The translations under genes were made by a program, and so were the position numbers. The notes beneath the pieces are model-generated. The model ran no database searches and was not told the origin of the DNA. It saw only the letters and a list, made by a program, of their open reading frames with translations. Source: Bodo saltans (Eukaryota; Euglenozoa; Kinetoplastea; Eubodonida; Bodonidae). From it: a stretch of 26,138 nucleotides of DNA. Of the stretch, positions 8,988 through 17,554 are shown one piece after another (within the stretch, counting starts at the first letter, position 1; each line of letters begins with the position of its first letter). The stretch spans positions 1-26,138 of the forward strand of contig CYKH01000281.1 of the NCBI GenBank assembly GCA_001460835.1, read 5' to 3'.

Positions 8988-11900
8988 ATGAGCACGCCTC
9001 GCTCACCTTCAACTGCTCCAATTTCACTTGATGTTTCCTCGGCTGATTTTGATCTTGCCCCAGGGTTTCGCTCGAGTGCAACATCGAACGCTATCTCTCT
9101 TCCAACGCCGCCATTGCCTACGCATCATAGAGTGTTACTCTACAGCACGACTGCATTTGATGTCTTTTTCAAAGTTCGTTCTAGTAACCCGTCAGTCATC
9201 AGTTGCACTCCTGCATCAGGAATGGTGATGCCGTTTGAATCTGTTGTTCTCACTATCGAAGTTCATTCTTTCGCAATTCGCCACCACGACGGCTTGTACC
9301 GCCAACTGAACCTTCAAGCTGAAAATCCAAGACTGAAAATTTCTGCAACAAGAAGAGTAACGCAGCATCACGGATCCAATCAAAGTGAAAATGTATCCAC
9401 AGTCAACATCGCTGCGTCACACAACGTTGTCCTCTCACCTTTTGGTGTCAATCAGATTGATGAAGGTACCTCTGTGATCCCTCCTTCGTCGTTTGTATCG
9501 GAAGGTGTGAGTAGTACGGTGCGCAGGAGAAACCTTCCTACACCTCGAAAAAGCGCAGACATGGAGATGGAGCCCTATTTTGGCCACGTTGCTTCCTCGG
9601 AGGTCTCTTCTTCTGGTGCTAGCGCCCTTCAGCCATCCCGCATCAGCAAGCCGTCAGCTCCAGAGCTGCCAATGCCGCCACAACGGCATGCGGCAACTGG
9701 TGCCCATGAGCCAAGTCCTCAGCCCACAACGCCTCCTACATCACGGACCGCAGCTGTGGACCGTGAAGTTATGGCAAAGCCGCAAACTGCAGCTCCAAAA
9801 ATCCCTATCGTCCCCAACCCCACTGTGTTCCCTCGCGCTGAAGCCCCGATCGTTCCATGGGGAGATGAACAAAACCAGCGCGTTCATGTCCTTGTGCGGC
9901 CACGACCCAAGACCCCACTCGAACTTGAAGCCCACCACGGCGACGAAGTGTGGATACAAACAGAGAAAAGTATCGGTGATGCGGAGAGAACTTATCTCTT
10001 TGATGGAGTGCTCAATTGCTCTGCGTCGAATCGAGATGTTCACGAGTTGGCTGGAGTTCAAACTCTTATGGAGGGCGTCGCAAGAGGCGTGAATGCTTGC
10101 ATGCTGCTGTACGGGCAAACAAACAGCGGCAAGACGCACACCCTTTTCGGCTCTTTTGTGGACCAAGGCCATCACGAGACGAGTTTTGTCGATCAAGTTC
10201 GCAAGGAGCAAGGCCTGCTGTACTTCGCGCTTCATTCACTTTTTCGCTTTATTCGTCATTCAGATGGTGATACCTGCACTCTTTCTTTGTTCGAAGTTTA
10301 CAACGAAGAAGTCCGTGATTTGTTTGCGGACTCGGTGTACTTCGATGAAAGTGGAAACCCTGTTCGCCACAAAAAGGCGCAGCTACTTTTTGACCCAATC
10401 TCAGATGGTTTTCTTATCGATGGCCTGATAGAAACTCCATTCTCTGACCTTGGCAGTGGCCTCGCCCTCCTCAGTGTTGGTCTCACCAAAGTGACACTTG
10501 GAGTTTCTCACATTAACGACCGCAGCAGCCGAGCGCATACAATTTGTAAGGTAAAAGTTTACAAAAGCAACCGATCCCATGATCAATCGCCAACGACCTC
10601 GTCTGAAGTGTTCTTCGTGGACCTTGCTGGAAGCGAATCGCTCGCAGGACCCCAACAGCAGCAAGCAGCACTTGATGCTGAAATTTCAAGCATGATGATG
10701 TCGTCGCTAGCATCGGGGTCTGGTGCTTTAAAGCAAACAGCAGCGTGGACTGATGATTTTTCAAGAGTCAAATCTGCACACCATATTTCGAGATCATCCG
10801 TCTCTAAACGGGAAACTGCAAACATTAATCTAAGCCTGACGTCATTGAAAAAGTGCATCCTGGAGCTTTCACGCCAGCAACGCGCGAATCAGCAGCAATC
10901 GCGCGATGGATCGACTTCATTCCGCAAGTCCGGTTCAATGGCTGCTCGGCCATCAACCGCATCGCGACCTTCCTTTGTCGGCGGATTTATCCCTTTCAGA
11001 GACTCTGTTCTTACAAAAATTCTGAAGACTTCTCTATCTGGAAACAGTCGCGTTCTGATGATCTGCACTGTTTCTCTCAGCGACATGAATTACCGTGAGA
11101 CAAAAGCAACGTTAGCTTTTGGTACGCTGGCGAAGTCAGTCACAACTTCAGCGTTTGCCAACACAGAGCATCAATCGCATCCAAACAACGGCGTGAACGA
11201 GAAATTGAAAGCCCTTGAAAACGAAAATGTTTCCCTCAAGGAACAAATCGCCAACTTGGAAGCGGTTATCATGGCACACACACGAGAAATATCACTTGGG
11301 TCCAACATGAGGGGACTTCTCACTGACGCTGGTGGGAGCGCTCCTCGTGATTCGCTTCCAAATACAGTTTCGTTAGCGCCTAGCGGTGGTGCTTCAGCAG
11401 CGCGTGCTTCTCAGAACGTTGATGCAACACATCTTGTGCAGTTTGAAGCGTCTGAAAAAAGATTGGGAGAACTAGTGGCTGATACTCTTAAATACCTTGC
11501 AGATGGCGTGCGTGCGCTTATCCTCGTTGACCAGTCGACTAGCGTACCACTTCTAACTTCAGCGTCTCGTGGTGGCACCGCTCAACCACCGCTACCTGCG
11601 CGCGGCGGTGCTCAAAAAGATAAAATCGCAAAACTAGCGTCGATGCAACCGTTCAGCAGAACTCAATCCTCCACAACACCTAGGTATCAAGTAACTGCAG
11701 CTCAGCGTGCTGCGCCTGTGGTTCGAGCCGTAACTCTTCGTTTGAAACTACCACAAGGACGATTTGGCGGTGAGGTCATAGTTGTCGATGGTCTGAAACA
11801 ATATCGAGTGAAGATTGAAGACATGTCAAGAGTTGTTCTCGGGAAAAACTTCCCCGAACTTCGTGCCGCTGCCACAGCGACTCAAGCTGAAGAAGATGCA

Positions 11901-12755
11901 GAATCAGCAGCATTTATCCCGACAAAAACTCTGGCGTCTGTTTCCATTTTTCCATTTTCAAGCGTAGGTATAAGTACCAACAACTCACCACGACTTGCTA
12001 CCAAAGACCCGCTTCTCACATTCCTCTGCTCGGAAGAAAGTGACTTGGAGGGTTGGGTGATTGCGCTGGCGCACCTATCAACACAAGGCAGCAGCAGCGG
12101 ACCTGGTGCTTCATCAACATCATCTGCAGTTTCCATCCGAACAACGAATGTCTTCATGTCTTCTCTAGATGCTGCCAAAGGTTCTGGTGCTTCTAATCGT
12201 TCCGTGGCCCCTCCAACAACTTCAACGTTCCTTCGTTCAAAATCATCATCGGGTGGGCTGCCATCGCAAACCGTTCGCCGTCCGCCGATTCTCTTCTCGT
12301 GGGATATCAATACAATTGCCCGAAATTTTCCTTACGCGGTGAAGAGTGCATTCCAACAACAGCCATCTTCGAGGACGGCTCGAGGGCAACTGCCATCCTT
12401 CGTAGTTCTCCCTCGCAACAACCGTAGAGATGATATTGATGATTCTGATGATCAAATCCCTACAGATGTAGATCTCCTTCTCGCTCAATTAAGCGAGAAG
12501 GAGTTGCTACTGTGCAAACAGCACAATATTGATTTGGCGGAATATCTTCAAACTCGAAGTTTTATTCTTGGTGATGTCCCACAACAGGGAACTGAAGGGC
12601 AAACGAGGCGATCCATGTTGATCAGTTTGTACGACATCCGATTGAGCTGCCCGGTTTCCTTGTACCAAGCATTTGTGGTGGTGAAGTTTCTTCGAGATCA
12701 ACGGTTGATCCTTGATCTCCACGCATACCTGAGCTCAGGCTTCGCACATTTGTGA
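8988..12755 (+). CDS. Kinesin-like motor protein with N-terminal MSP-like domain and possible PH-like C-terminal region (1255 residues)
   Basis: A microtubule motor ATPase. Residues about 20-95 resemble a major-sperm-protein/VAP beta-sandwich (FDLAPG, then VFFKVRSSNP and TPASGMVMPFESV). The motor spans about 296-718: P-loop GQTNSGKTHT (G376-T385), switch I NDRSSRAHT (N510), switch II DLAGSE (D545), NINLSL (N612), IPFRDS (I668) and a closing TLAFGTLAKS. Two insertions enlarge the motor: about 45 extra residues between DLAGSE and NINLSL, and about 25 before IPFRDS. A short coiled coil follows (about 728-755). Residues about 915-1032 could be a PH-like fold split by an insertion, ending in a helix with LEGWVIAL. 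MSP and PH domains often tether proteins to membranes, so cargo or membrane attachment is inferred. All nucleotide-binding motifs are intact. Subfamily is not assignable by eye. Confidence 0.92.
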   Translation: MSTPRSPSTAPISLDVSSADFDLAPGFRSSATSNAISLPTPPLPTHHRVLLYSTTAFDVFFKVRSSNPSVISCTPASGMVMPFESVVLTIEVHSFAIRHHDGLYRQLNLQAENPRLKISATRRVTQHHGSNQSENVSTVNIAASHNVVLSPFGVNQIDEGTSVIPPSSFVSEGVSSTVRRRNLPTPRKSADMEMEPYFGHVASSEVSSSGASALQPSRISKPSAPELPMPPQRHAATGAHEPSPQPTTPPTSRTAAVDREVMAKPQTAAPKIPIVPNPTVFPRAEAPIVPWGDEQNQRVHVLVRPRPKTPLELEAHHGDEVWIQTEKSIGDAERTYLFDGVLNCSASNRDVHELAGVQTLMEGVARGVNACMLLYGQTNSGKTHTLFGSFVDQGHHETSFVDQVRKEQGLLYFALHSLFRFIRHSDGDTCTLSLFEVYNEEVRDLFADSVYFDESGNPVRHKKAQLLFDPISDGFLIDGLIETPFSDLGSGLALLSVGLTKVTLGVSHINDRSSRAHTICKVKVYKSNRSHDQSPTTSSEVFFVDLAGSESLAGPQQQQAALDAEISSMMMSSLASGSGALKQTAAWTDDFSRVKSAHHISRSSVSKRETANINLSLTSLKKCILELSRQQRANQQQSRDGSTSFRKSGSMAARPSTASRPSFVGGFIPFRDSVLTKILKTSLSGNSRVLMICTVSLSDMNYRETKATLAFGTLAKSVTTSAFANTEHQSHPNNGVNEKLKALENENVSLKEQIANLEAVIMAHTREISLGSNMRGLLTDAGGSAPRDSLPNTVSLAPSGGASAARASQNVDATHLVQFEASEKRLGELVADTLKYLADGVRALILVDQSTSVPLLTSASRGGTAQPPLPARGGAQKDKIAKLASMQPFSRTQSSTTPRYQVTAAQRAAPVVRAVTLRLKLPQGRFGGEVIVVDGLKQYRVKIEDMSRVVLGKNFPELRAAATATQAEEDAESAAFIPTKTLASVSIFPFSSVGISTNNSPRLATKDPLLTFLCSEESDLEGWVIALAHLSTQGSSSGPGASSTSSAVSIRTTNVFMSSLDAAKGSGASNRSVAPPTTSTFLRSKSSSGGLPSQTVRRPPILFSWDINTIARNFPYAVKSAFQQQPSSRTARGQLPSFVVLPRNNRRDDIDDSDDQIPTDVDLLLAQLSEKELLLCKQHNIDLAEYLQTRSFILGDVPQQGTEGQTRRSMLISLYDIRLSCPVSLYQAFVVVKFLRDQRLILDLHAYLSSGFAHL

Positions 12756-12864
12756 AGATGCACACAAAGTCTTTAGATCTACATTTTCATTTTTATGTTC
12801 TCTCTGTGGTGTGGTGATGATTCAATTCATTCCGCCAGTGAGTGGTCTTCCGAATTTATTTACT

Positions 12865-12890
12865 TTTTCATTTGTTTGTTTATTTTTCAG
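12865..12890 (+). promoter_or_regulatory. Predicted spliced-leader acceptor for the zuotin gene
   Basis: A T-rich pyrimidine tract ends in TTTTTCAG with AG at 12889-12890, only 15 bases before the ATG at 12906. It decides the start: the in-frame ATG at 12795 lies upstream of the acceptor and would not be in the mature mRNA. Confidence 0.7.
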
Positions 12891-12905
12891 TTTCTTGCGC
12901 GAAAA

Positions 12906-14774
12906 ATGTCTACCACGACGGCGACATTGACGCTCTCGGCACCGTTGCCTGTGATCACTTCTTCTGACTTTGCCAAGCTACCAGCATTTTCTGGAGCTGC
13001 GGCTGTCATCAAGTCGTCGACATGCGAACCCGTTGGATCGATCTTCCAGCGTCGCCTCGAGCTTCAACAGTTTCTCGAGCGAGGCTTGAGTGAGGGAGGG
13101 GACACCCCAAAGAAGGGCCACAAGGACCCCAACAGCACCGAAGGTGGCACGTCTCCTACTGGTACGCGCGAAGGCAAGAATAAGAAGACAGTGAAGCTTT
13201 CTGAGGAAGACCTCGAAGTTGACTGGTATGATCTCCTCAACCTCCCCAACGCTGAAGGTTCTTCTGAAGAGCAAGTCCGCACTGCCTATCGCCGTCGCTG
13301 CCTTGAGACTCACCCTGACAAGCAAGCTGACAAGTCTGATGAGCTCTTCAAGAAGGTTCAGCGTGCGTTTGAAATTCTCGGCGACCCTGACGCGCGTCGA
13401 GCTTACGACTCCTCTCGTCCTTTCGACGACACGATCCCTGACGACAAAGTTTCTGAGGAAAATTTCTACGAGTTCTTTGGTCCAGTGTTTGAGCGCAACA
13501 AGAAATGGTCCATCCATCCACTCCCGTCCCTCGGCGACGAGACCACTACCATCAAGAACATCGAACGCTTTTATGATTCATGGCTGCACTTCCACTCGTG
13601 GCGCGACTTCTCTCATGAGTGTCGAGATGAACTTGAGAATATTGATGAAGGCATGTGCCGTGAGGAGAAGCGCTTTTACCAGCGTGAAAACGATCGCGTT
13701 TTGAATCAGATGCGCCGTCAAGAGCAGAAACGTGTCCGCACCCTTGTCGATCGTGCAAGGACGAATGATCCTCGTCTTCGCAAGAAGCGCGAGGAGGAAG
13801 AAGCAAAGCGTGAAGCGGAAAAACGTGAGCGTGAGGCTGAGAAGCAGCGCCTGATCGATGAACATCACCGTCGTCGCAATGAGCAATTGGAGGCTGAGCG
13901 AAAAGCTCAAGAAGAGCAGAAACGCGCCATCGTTGATGCCAAGAGCATTGTGAAGACCATCGCACAAAACTTGTTCCAATACTTGGATTCAGTCAGCCTT
14001 CTGGATCGCACAAAGACGAACATGTTGCTGCCCAATGTAGTGAGGCAACCTAATATTCAGTGGTTCTTCTCGAAGGCAAATGTGGAAGAAGCAGAAGAAA
14101 TGCTCAAGACCGTCACTGAAGCATCCACAACACCCGAAGGCACCGACGTTCCCGCCGTGTTGGAGTTCAACAGACTGATCGAAGAGAAGGAACAACGCAT
14201 TGGTGTTTCTCGCTACGGTGAGCCCATCAAGAAAAAGCCGGTCACTGCGGTTCCCGTTGCTGCTGCTGCTGCCGAAAAGCCCAAAGTTGTCGCAAAAGAA
14301 GTCGTTGCTGCGAAGTCGTGGTCTGAAGATGATGTCATCTTGCTGCAGAAAGCCATCGCCAAGTACCCTGGAGGCACTGTTGACCGTTGGCGTCGCATCG
14401 CAGTCATGATGCGCGAAAAGTTTACTGAAGAAGAGGTCCTGGTGAAGACAAAGGAACTTGAATCAGCTCCTAAGGGCGGTGGCATTCACACTGCTGGAAC
14501 TCCAGCTCCGGACGCGACTCCCGTTGCGGAAGTTGCTGCTGCTGCAACAACTGACGCTGCGACACCTGCTGCTCCTGCAGCACCAACCGGTGACGCGACA
14601 ACTGTTGAGGACTGGACACCTAAACAGCAAAAGCAGCTCGAAGTTGGTCTCCGTGACTTGAAAGACTACAAAGAGAAGGACAAGTTCCAGAAGGTCGCTG
14701 CCGGTGTTGAGGGTAAAACTGCCAAGCAGTGCTTCGACCGCTACAAGTTCCTGTGCACGTTGAAGAAGAGCTAA
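12906..14774 (+). CDS. ZUO1: Zuotin/MPP11 (DNAJC2-like) ribosome-associated J-domain protein (622 residues)
   Basis: An Hsp40 co-chaperone that with an Hsp70 partner forms the ribosome-associated complex at the nascent-chain exit. The J-domain is at about 106-170 with the Hsp70-stimulating HPD at 136-138. A zuotin homology domain follows (about 170-300), including FYDSWLHFHSWRDFS and RTLVDRARTNDPR, then a highly charged helical stretch rich in Glu/Lys/Arg. Two SANT/Myb-like domains close the protein (about 471-502 and 569-620), as in animal MPP11 rather than the shorter yeast Zuo1. An Ala/Thr/Pro-rich linker separates them. The upstream in-frame ATG at 12795 would add 37 hydrophobic residues, but they lie before the acceptor AG at 12889-12890, so 12906 is preferred. 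Length fits the animal family (about 620). Confidence 0.95.
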   Translation: MSTTTATLTLSAPLPVITSSDFAKLPAFSGAAAVIKSSTCEPVGSIFQRRLELQQFLERGLSEGGDTPKKGHKDPNSTEGGTSPTGTREGKNKKTVKLSEEDLEVDWYDLLNLPNAEGSSEEQVRTAYRRRCLETHPDKQADKSDELFKKVQRAFEILGDPDARRAYDSSRPFDDTIPDDKVSEENFYEFFGPVFERNKKWSIHPLPSLGDETTTIKNIERFYDSWLHFHSWRDFSHECRDELENIDEGMCREEKRFYQRENDRVLNQMRRQEQKRVRTLVDRARTNDPRLRKKREEEEAKREAEKREREAEKQRLIDEHHRRRNEQLEAERKAQEEQKRAIVDAKSIVKTIAQNLFQYLDSVSLLDRTKTNMLLPNVVRQPNIQWFFSKANVEEAEEMLKTVTEASTTPEGTDVPAVLEFNRLIEEKEQRIGVSRYGEPIKKKPVTAVPVAAAAAEKPKVVAKEVVAAKSWSEDDVILLQKAIAKYPGGTVDRWRRIAVMMREKFTEEEVLVKTKELESAPKGGGIHTAGTPAPDATPVAEVAAAATTDAATPAAPAAPTGDATTVEDWTPKQQKQLEVGLRDLKDYKEKDKFQKVAAGVEGKTAKQCFDRYKFLCTLKKS

Positions 14775-14855
14775 GCCTGCTAATGCAACAACACACACTT
14801 GAACTTTCCATTCCAATAACCCTTGAGATGATCGTGTAAGCTAACTTTCTTGACC

Positions 14856-14893
14856 ACCTTTATTTGTCTCTTGCGTCTCTTCTTATTTGTGAG
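14856..14893 (+). promoter_or_regulatory. Predicted spliced-leader acceptor for YIF1
   Basis: Pyrimidine-rich tract with AG at 14892-14893; a second possible AG follows at 14902-14903. The first ATG downstream is 14937. Confidence 0.5.
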
Positions 14894-14936
14894 TTTTCTC
14901 AAGTAATTGCGCCTCGTTTCGTTTTTCTTCTCGCTG

Positions 14937-15713
14937 ATGAAAGAACAATCTCGGCAAATGTTCGGAGAGAATCCAGATAGCAATATGATGATGCAGCTCG
15001 GGCTGTCGTACGGGCAGCGCGTCTTCCAAGAAGGCGAAAAGGGACTTAGCAAGTACTTACCCATCCTCAACGATGTCCGGCGTTACTTCCGAGTCAATAA
15101 CCAATACGTGAAGAAGAAGCTCCTCATGATCTTCTTCCCATTCAACAAGCAATTCTCCCGCCAGCAGTATCAGTTCGAAGATGACTCAGGTGCCAACGGC
15201 AACAATGCAGCTCCTACTCAGTTACCTCCAACAGACGATGTTTGCTCGTTCGATCTTTACATTCCTCTCATGGCACTGATCACGTACGTGACCATCTGTG
15301 GCTTTGTGAGAGGCATCAATCAAGGTTCTCTTGGCGCGGACTTCTTAGCGTCCACATTGACATCGATCTTTTTCTGGGTATTTTTAGAAGTTGCAGTGAT
15401 CAAAATATTCAGATACATCATGAACCTTCCCCAGACATTTGCTGCGCTTGACATCGTCGCGTTGTGTGGCTACAAATACGTTGGAGTGTCGCTGCTGGTT
15501 CTGTTTAGAGAAACGTTTGCTCTTCATGGTCATATCCTGGCAATGTTGTCGACGCTCTATATTGCCGCCGCCGCCGCCTTTTTTGCATACCGTGCTATGA
15601 GCGAATTTTACAGTCGAGACGGCAAAGTTCCTGTTCAAGCTCGTCCCTTGGTTTATGGAGCAGCTGGTTTGCAAATTCCATTTGTTCTGTGGTTCTCAAT
15701 GAGACCATTCTAG
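14937..15713 (+). CDS. YIF1: YIF1 family protein, ER-Golgi vesicle transport (258 residues)
   Basis: A multi-pass membrane protein of the Yip1-interacting-factor family, which pairs with Yip1 on COPII vesicles and in the Golgi and associates with Rab GTPases. The cytosolic N-terminal half has the family features (MFGENPDSN, LGLSYGQR, LNDVRRYFRVNNQYVKKKL). About five hydrophobic segments follow from near residue 98, starting FDLYIPLMALITYV, with DIVALCGYKYVG in the middle and a final hydrophobic C-terminus. The frame is open further upstream but only through a TTG; the first ATG after the predicted acceptor is at 14937, giving MKEQSRQM. Length and layout match the family. Confidence 0.9.
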   Translation: MKEQSRQMFGENPDSNMMMQLGLSYGQRVFQEGEKGLSKYLPILNDVRRYFRVNNQYVKKKLLMIFFPFNKQFSRQQYQFEDDSGANGNNAAPTQLPPTDDVCSFDLYIPLMALITYVTICGFVRGINQGSLGADFLASTLTSIFFWVFLEVAVIKIFRYIMNLPQTFAALDIVALCGYKYVGVSLLVLFRETFALHGHILAMLSTLYIAAAAAFFAYRAMSEFYSRDGKVPVQARPLVYGAAGLQIPFVLWFSMRPF

Positions 15714-15847
15714 AAAGCAAGAGCATGTTGTAGAGGTGAAGATTTGTGTCATTTGGCAAGGAGTAGCGATTGCTCTAGATAATTTCAACTGTGTTTCTGT
15801 ATTTCTTATTCGCTTTGAGCGTAACATCGTAATTATTTTTGTAGCAC

Positions 15848-15891
15848 ATCGTCTTTCCTACCTTCATTCGTTGGTTCACACTTTCATAAAG
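15848..15891 (+). promoter_or_regulatory. Predicted spliced-leader acceptor for PRP38
   Basis: Pyrimidine-rich tract with AG at 15890-15891, eight bases before the ATG at 15900. An alternative AG lies at 15843-15844 after a short T run. Confidence 0.5.
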
Positions 15892-15899
15892 ACGGAATC

Positions 15900-16472
15900 A
15901 TGTCTGCTGCAAGTGCTTCATGGGACCTGAAAGGTCGATCTGCCCTGAATGCAATTCAACCTCAGCAACAGCAGCGTATTTTGCGGTCTCAGCTTTGGTT
16001 GCAGGTCGTAGGGAAGCCACTCATGTGGGTCATCGAAAGGGGAATCGACTTGGAGCGTGTAGGTTGCGTCTACGGCCGAGGAGACGTTGTCCTTCCAGAT
16101 TTATTTATCTGTCTTGTTGCGAGGCTGCTTCAAATTCTTCCGAAACCTGAACTTGTCCTTGCGATGGTTCGTCAGGAGGAACACAAGTACCTGAGAATTC
16201 TTGGTGCAGTTGTTGTTCGCTTGATTGGGAACCAAACTATGAGTAACGTGACGATGGAGATTTGCTTTGAAGATTATCGCAACATTCGAGTTCGCGGATC
16301 AGATGGAAACGTTTCAGTTGAGCCGCTTGACAAGCTTTGTGAGTCTTTGTTCTTTGGAAGCGATCAGCCTGATGAACCACTTGAACCTGGAAGTGAAAAC
16401 GCCAATCTCGGTGGTTGGCTTGGGTTGCATCTCTCCTCTGGTATTTATCGAGCTGCCACAACTTCGCGGTAA
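15900..16472 (+). CDS. PRP38: Pre-mRNA splicing factor PRP38 (190 residues)
   Basis: A component of the U4/U6.U5 tri-snRNP / B-complex needed for spliceosome activation. The PRP38 core occupies about residues 8-155: an N-terminal helix (LNAIQPQQQQRILRS), ERGIDLERVGCVYG, the family hallmark EEHKYLRILGAVVVRLIG, then CFEDYRNIRVRGSDG and the closing helix LDKLCESLF. It is short: the long Arg/Ser-rich tail of animal PRPF38 is absent and only about 35 unremarkable residues follow the core. In a kinetoplastid it would act mainly in trans-splicing (inference). The ATG at 15900 lies eight bases after the predicted acceptor. Confidence 0.92.
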   Translation: MSAASASWDLKGRSALNAIQPQQQQRILRSQLWLQVVGKPLMWVIERGIDLERVGCVYGRGDVVLPDLFICLVARLLQILPKPELVLAMVRQEEHKYLRILGAVVVRLIGNQTMSNVTMEICFEDYRNIRVRGSDGNVSVEPLDKLCESLFFGSDQPDEPLEPGSENANLGGWLGLHLSSGIYRAATTSR

Positions 16473-16541
16473 GAAAACGCATATTGCTGTTTTTTCTTGT
16501 TTTGAAAAGTGCCTCTTTCAATCTGTTTCTTCACATCACTG

Positions 16542-16566
16542 CTTCTTTGTTTTCCATTGGTAATAG
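16542..16566 (+). promoter_or_regulatory. Predicted spliced-leader acceptor for the five-helix membrane protein
   Basis: Pyrimidine tract ending with AG at 16565-16566, 17 bases before the ATG at 16584. The in-frame GTG at 16509 lies upstream of it and is not used. Confidence 0.6.
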
Positions 16567-16583
16567 CTGCGCGGTTCGTCGTC

Positions 16584-17315
16584 ATGAGCGACGCTCAACA
16601 ATATTTTGAGATGATGGAGAAGTTGAAAGCGAAGGCAGTGAAGAAAGTCGAAGCATCAAGCCTTGATTTTCTCACAGCAGACGCCCTTGTGTTAGCCTCT
16701 CAGGAAATTTTGATTCTTGTGGGCGTCACAGCAGTCTTCTCACTCATTGTTTTTATTCTGCTCAGCCGAGCTTCTTCTCGCAAGCGCATCGCCAAAATTC
16801 GGAAGACGTTTTTTGTTCCCCCATCGTGGTTTGGAATTGCTTCAGGAATTTGTGCCTGGGAGTCTCTCCATGCGCTTACTTCTGTTGTTATCTTTGTCAA
16901 GCGTGCAACATCTGAGGCTCCCCTTGGAGAGGGGTTTGCATCGTCTGATCTTTTCAACTGGATTATCTTCGCAGCCGACACTGCGGTGATTTTCGGATTT
17001 GCGGTGACTCTTGCATTCGATATCGACCTTGGTTACGCGGTACTGGCGTGCCTTGCGTCCATTGGCACGTCATTCTATCAAACTGCAAGTGTCACAGAGA
17101 ACCTTGCGCTTGCAGGATATCTGGGCCTTGTGAATGTACTGTTCGCATTGTTTTGGTGCGTGGGTATTGGCAAAGGCTGGATTAAGTCAGAAATGCACTT
17201 GGCGATGCGTGAGCTTGAGGGTATGGGTGTGTCGAAAGAGACAACATCGGCGTTGGCCTCTAAAATGGGGCAACGAAAAGGACCCAAGAAACCGATGCCT
17301 AAGCGTTCAGCGTGA
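16584..17315 (+). CDS. Five-helix membrane protein, possibly divergent TspO/MBR-like (243 residues)
   Basis: Five hydrophobic segments are visible at about residues 39-61, 81-105, 123-147, 149-168 and 174-197, preceded by a short helical N-terminus and followed by a basic 45-residue tail (QRKGPKKPMPKRSA). The order resembles the TspO/translocator family: PPSWFG opens the second helix as PPGW does in TspO, and GTSFYQTASV followed about ten residues later by AGYLGLVNVLFAL recalls the FY...PYLxWVxFAxxL region, at roughly the usual spacing (about 100 residues from the PPSW). However, the conserved Pro of PYL is replaced and the Trp content is low. TspO proteins bind sterols and porphyrins in outer mitochondrial or bacterial membranes. 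I treat this as a weak family call; the membrane topology is firmer than the function. Confidence 0.7.
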   Translation: MSDAQQYFEMMEKLKAKAVKKVEASSLDFLTADALVLASQEILILVGVTAVFSLIVFILLSRASSRKRIAKIRKTFFVPPSWFGIASGICAWESLHALTSVVIFVKRATSEAPLGEGFASSDLFNWIIFAADTAVIFGFAVTLAFDIDLGYAVLACLASIGTSFYQTASVTENLALAGYLGLVNVLFALFWCVGIGKGWIKSEMHLAMRELEGMGVSKETTSALASKMGQRKGPKKPMPKRSA

Positions 17316-17472
17316 AGTGCGGCGCCGTTCTGCGGATGATGCTTCCATTTTGTGTGGAAAAAGAAGAAGGATTTCCTGTGCTGATTCCTTCGTTCCATGC
17401 AAATAGAAAGACTTTCCTTGTGCGATCTCTATTGTAACACTTCATAAAGTTCCTGGGGTTGTGAGCCCTGAG

Positions 17473-17536
17473 CCCTCCTCCCCTTCCTCCTCGCTTATCT
17501 TCTAACTCAACCGCTTTTGTTCTTTCAAAAAAAAAG
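17473..17536 (+). promoter_or_regulatory. Predicted spliced-leader acceptor for the Ser/Pro-rich protein gene
   Basis: A long C/T-rich stretch ends in an A run with AG at 17535-17536 (another AG at 17540-17541), 14-18 bases before the ATG at 17555. Confidence 0.55.
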
Positions 17537-17554
17537 TAAAGGCGGCGCGTGGCG

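Noticed and set aside
12795-12905. N-terminal extension of the zuotin gene from ATG 12795, giving a hydrophobic leader
   Set aside because: The stretch contains the pyrimidine tract and CAG acceptor (12889-12890), so it should not be in the mature mRNA. The hydrophobic residues are simply translated T-rich sequence.
12978-13517. Minus-strand ORF of 179 codons opposite the zuotin J-domain
   Set aside because: It lies entirely within a strongly identified J-domain gene and has no independent motif.
14907-14936. Ten-codon extension of YIF1
   Set aside because: It begins with TTG; the first ATG in frame is 14937, and the family N-terminus begins close to MFGEN.
16509-16583. Signal-peptide-like extension of the five-helix membrane protein
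   Set aside because: It starts with GTG and crosses the T-rich acceptor tract and AG at 16565-16566, so the hydrophobic leader is an artefact.
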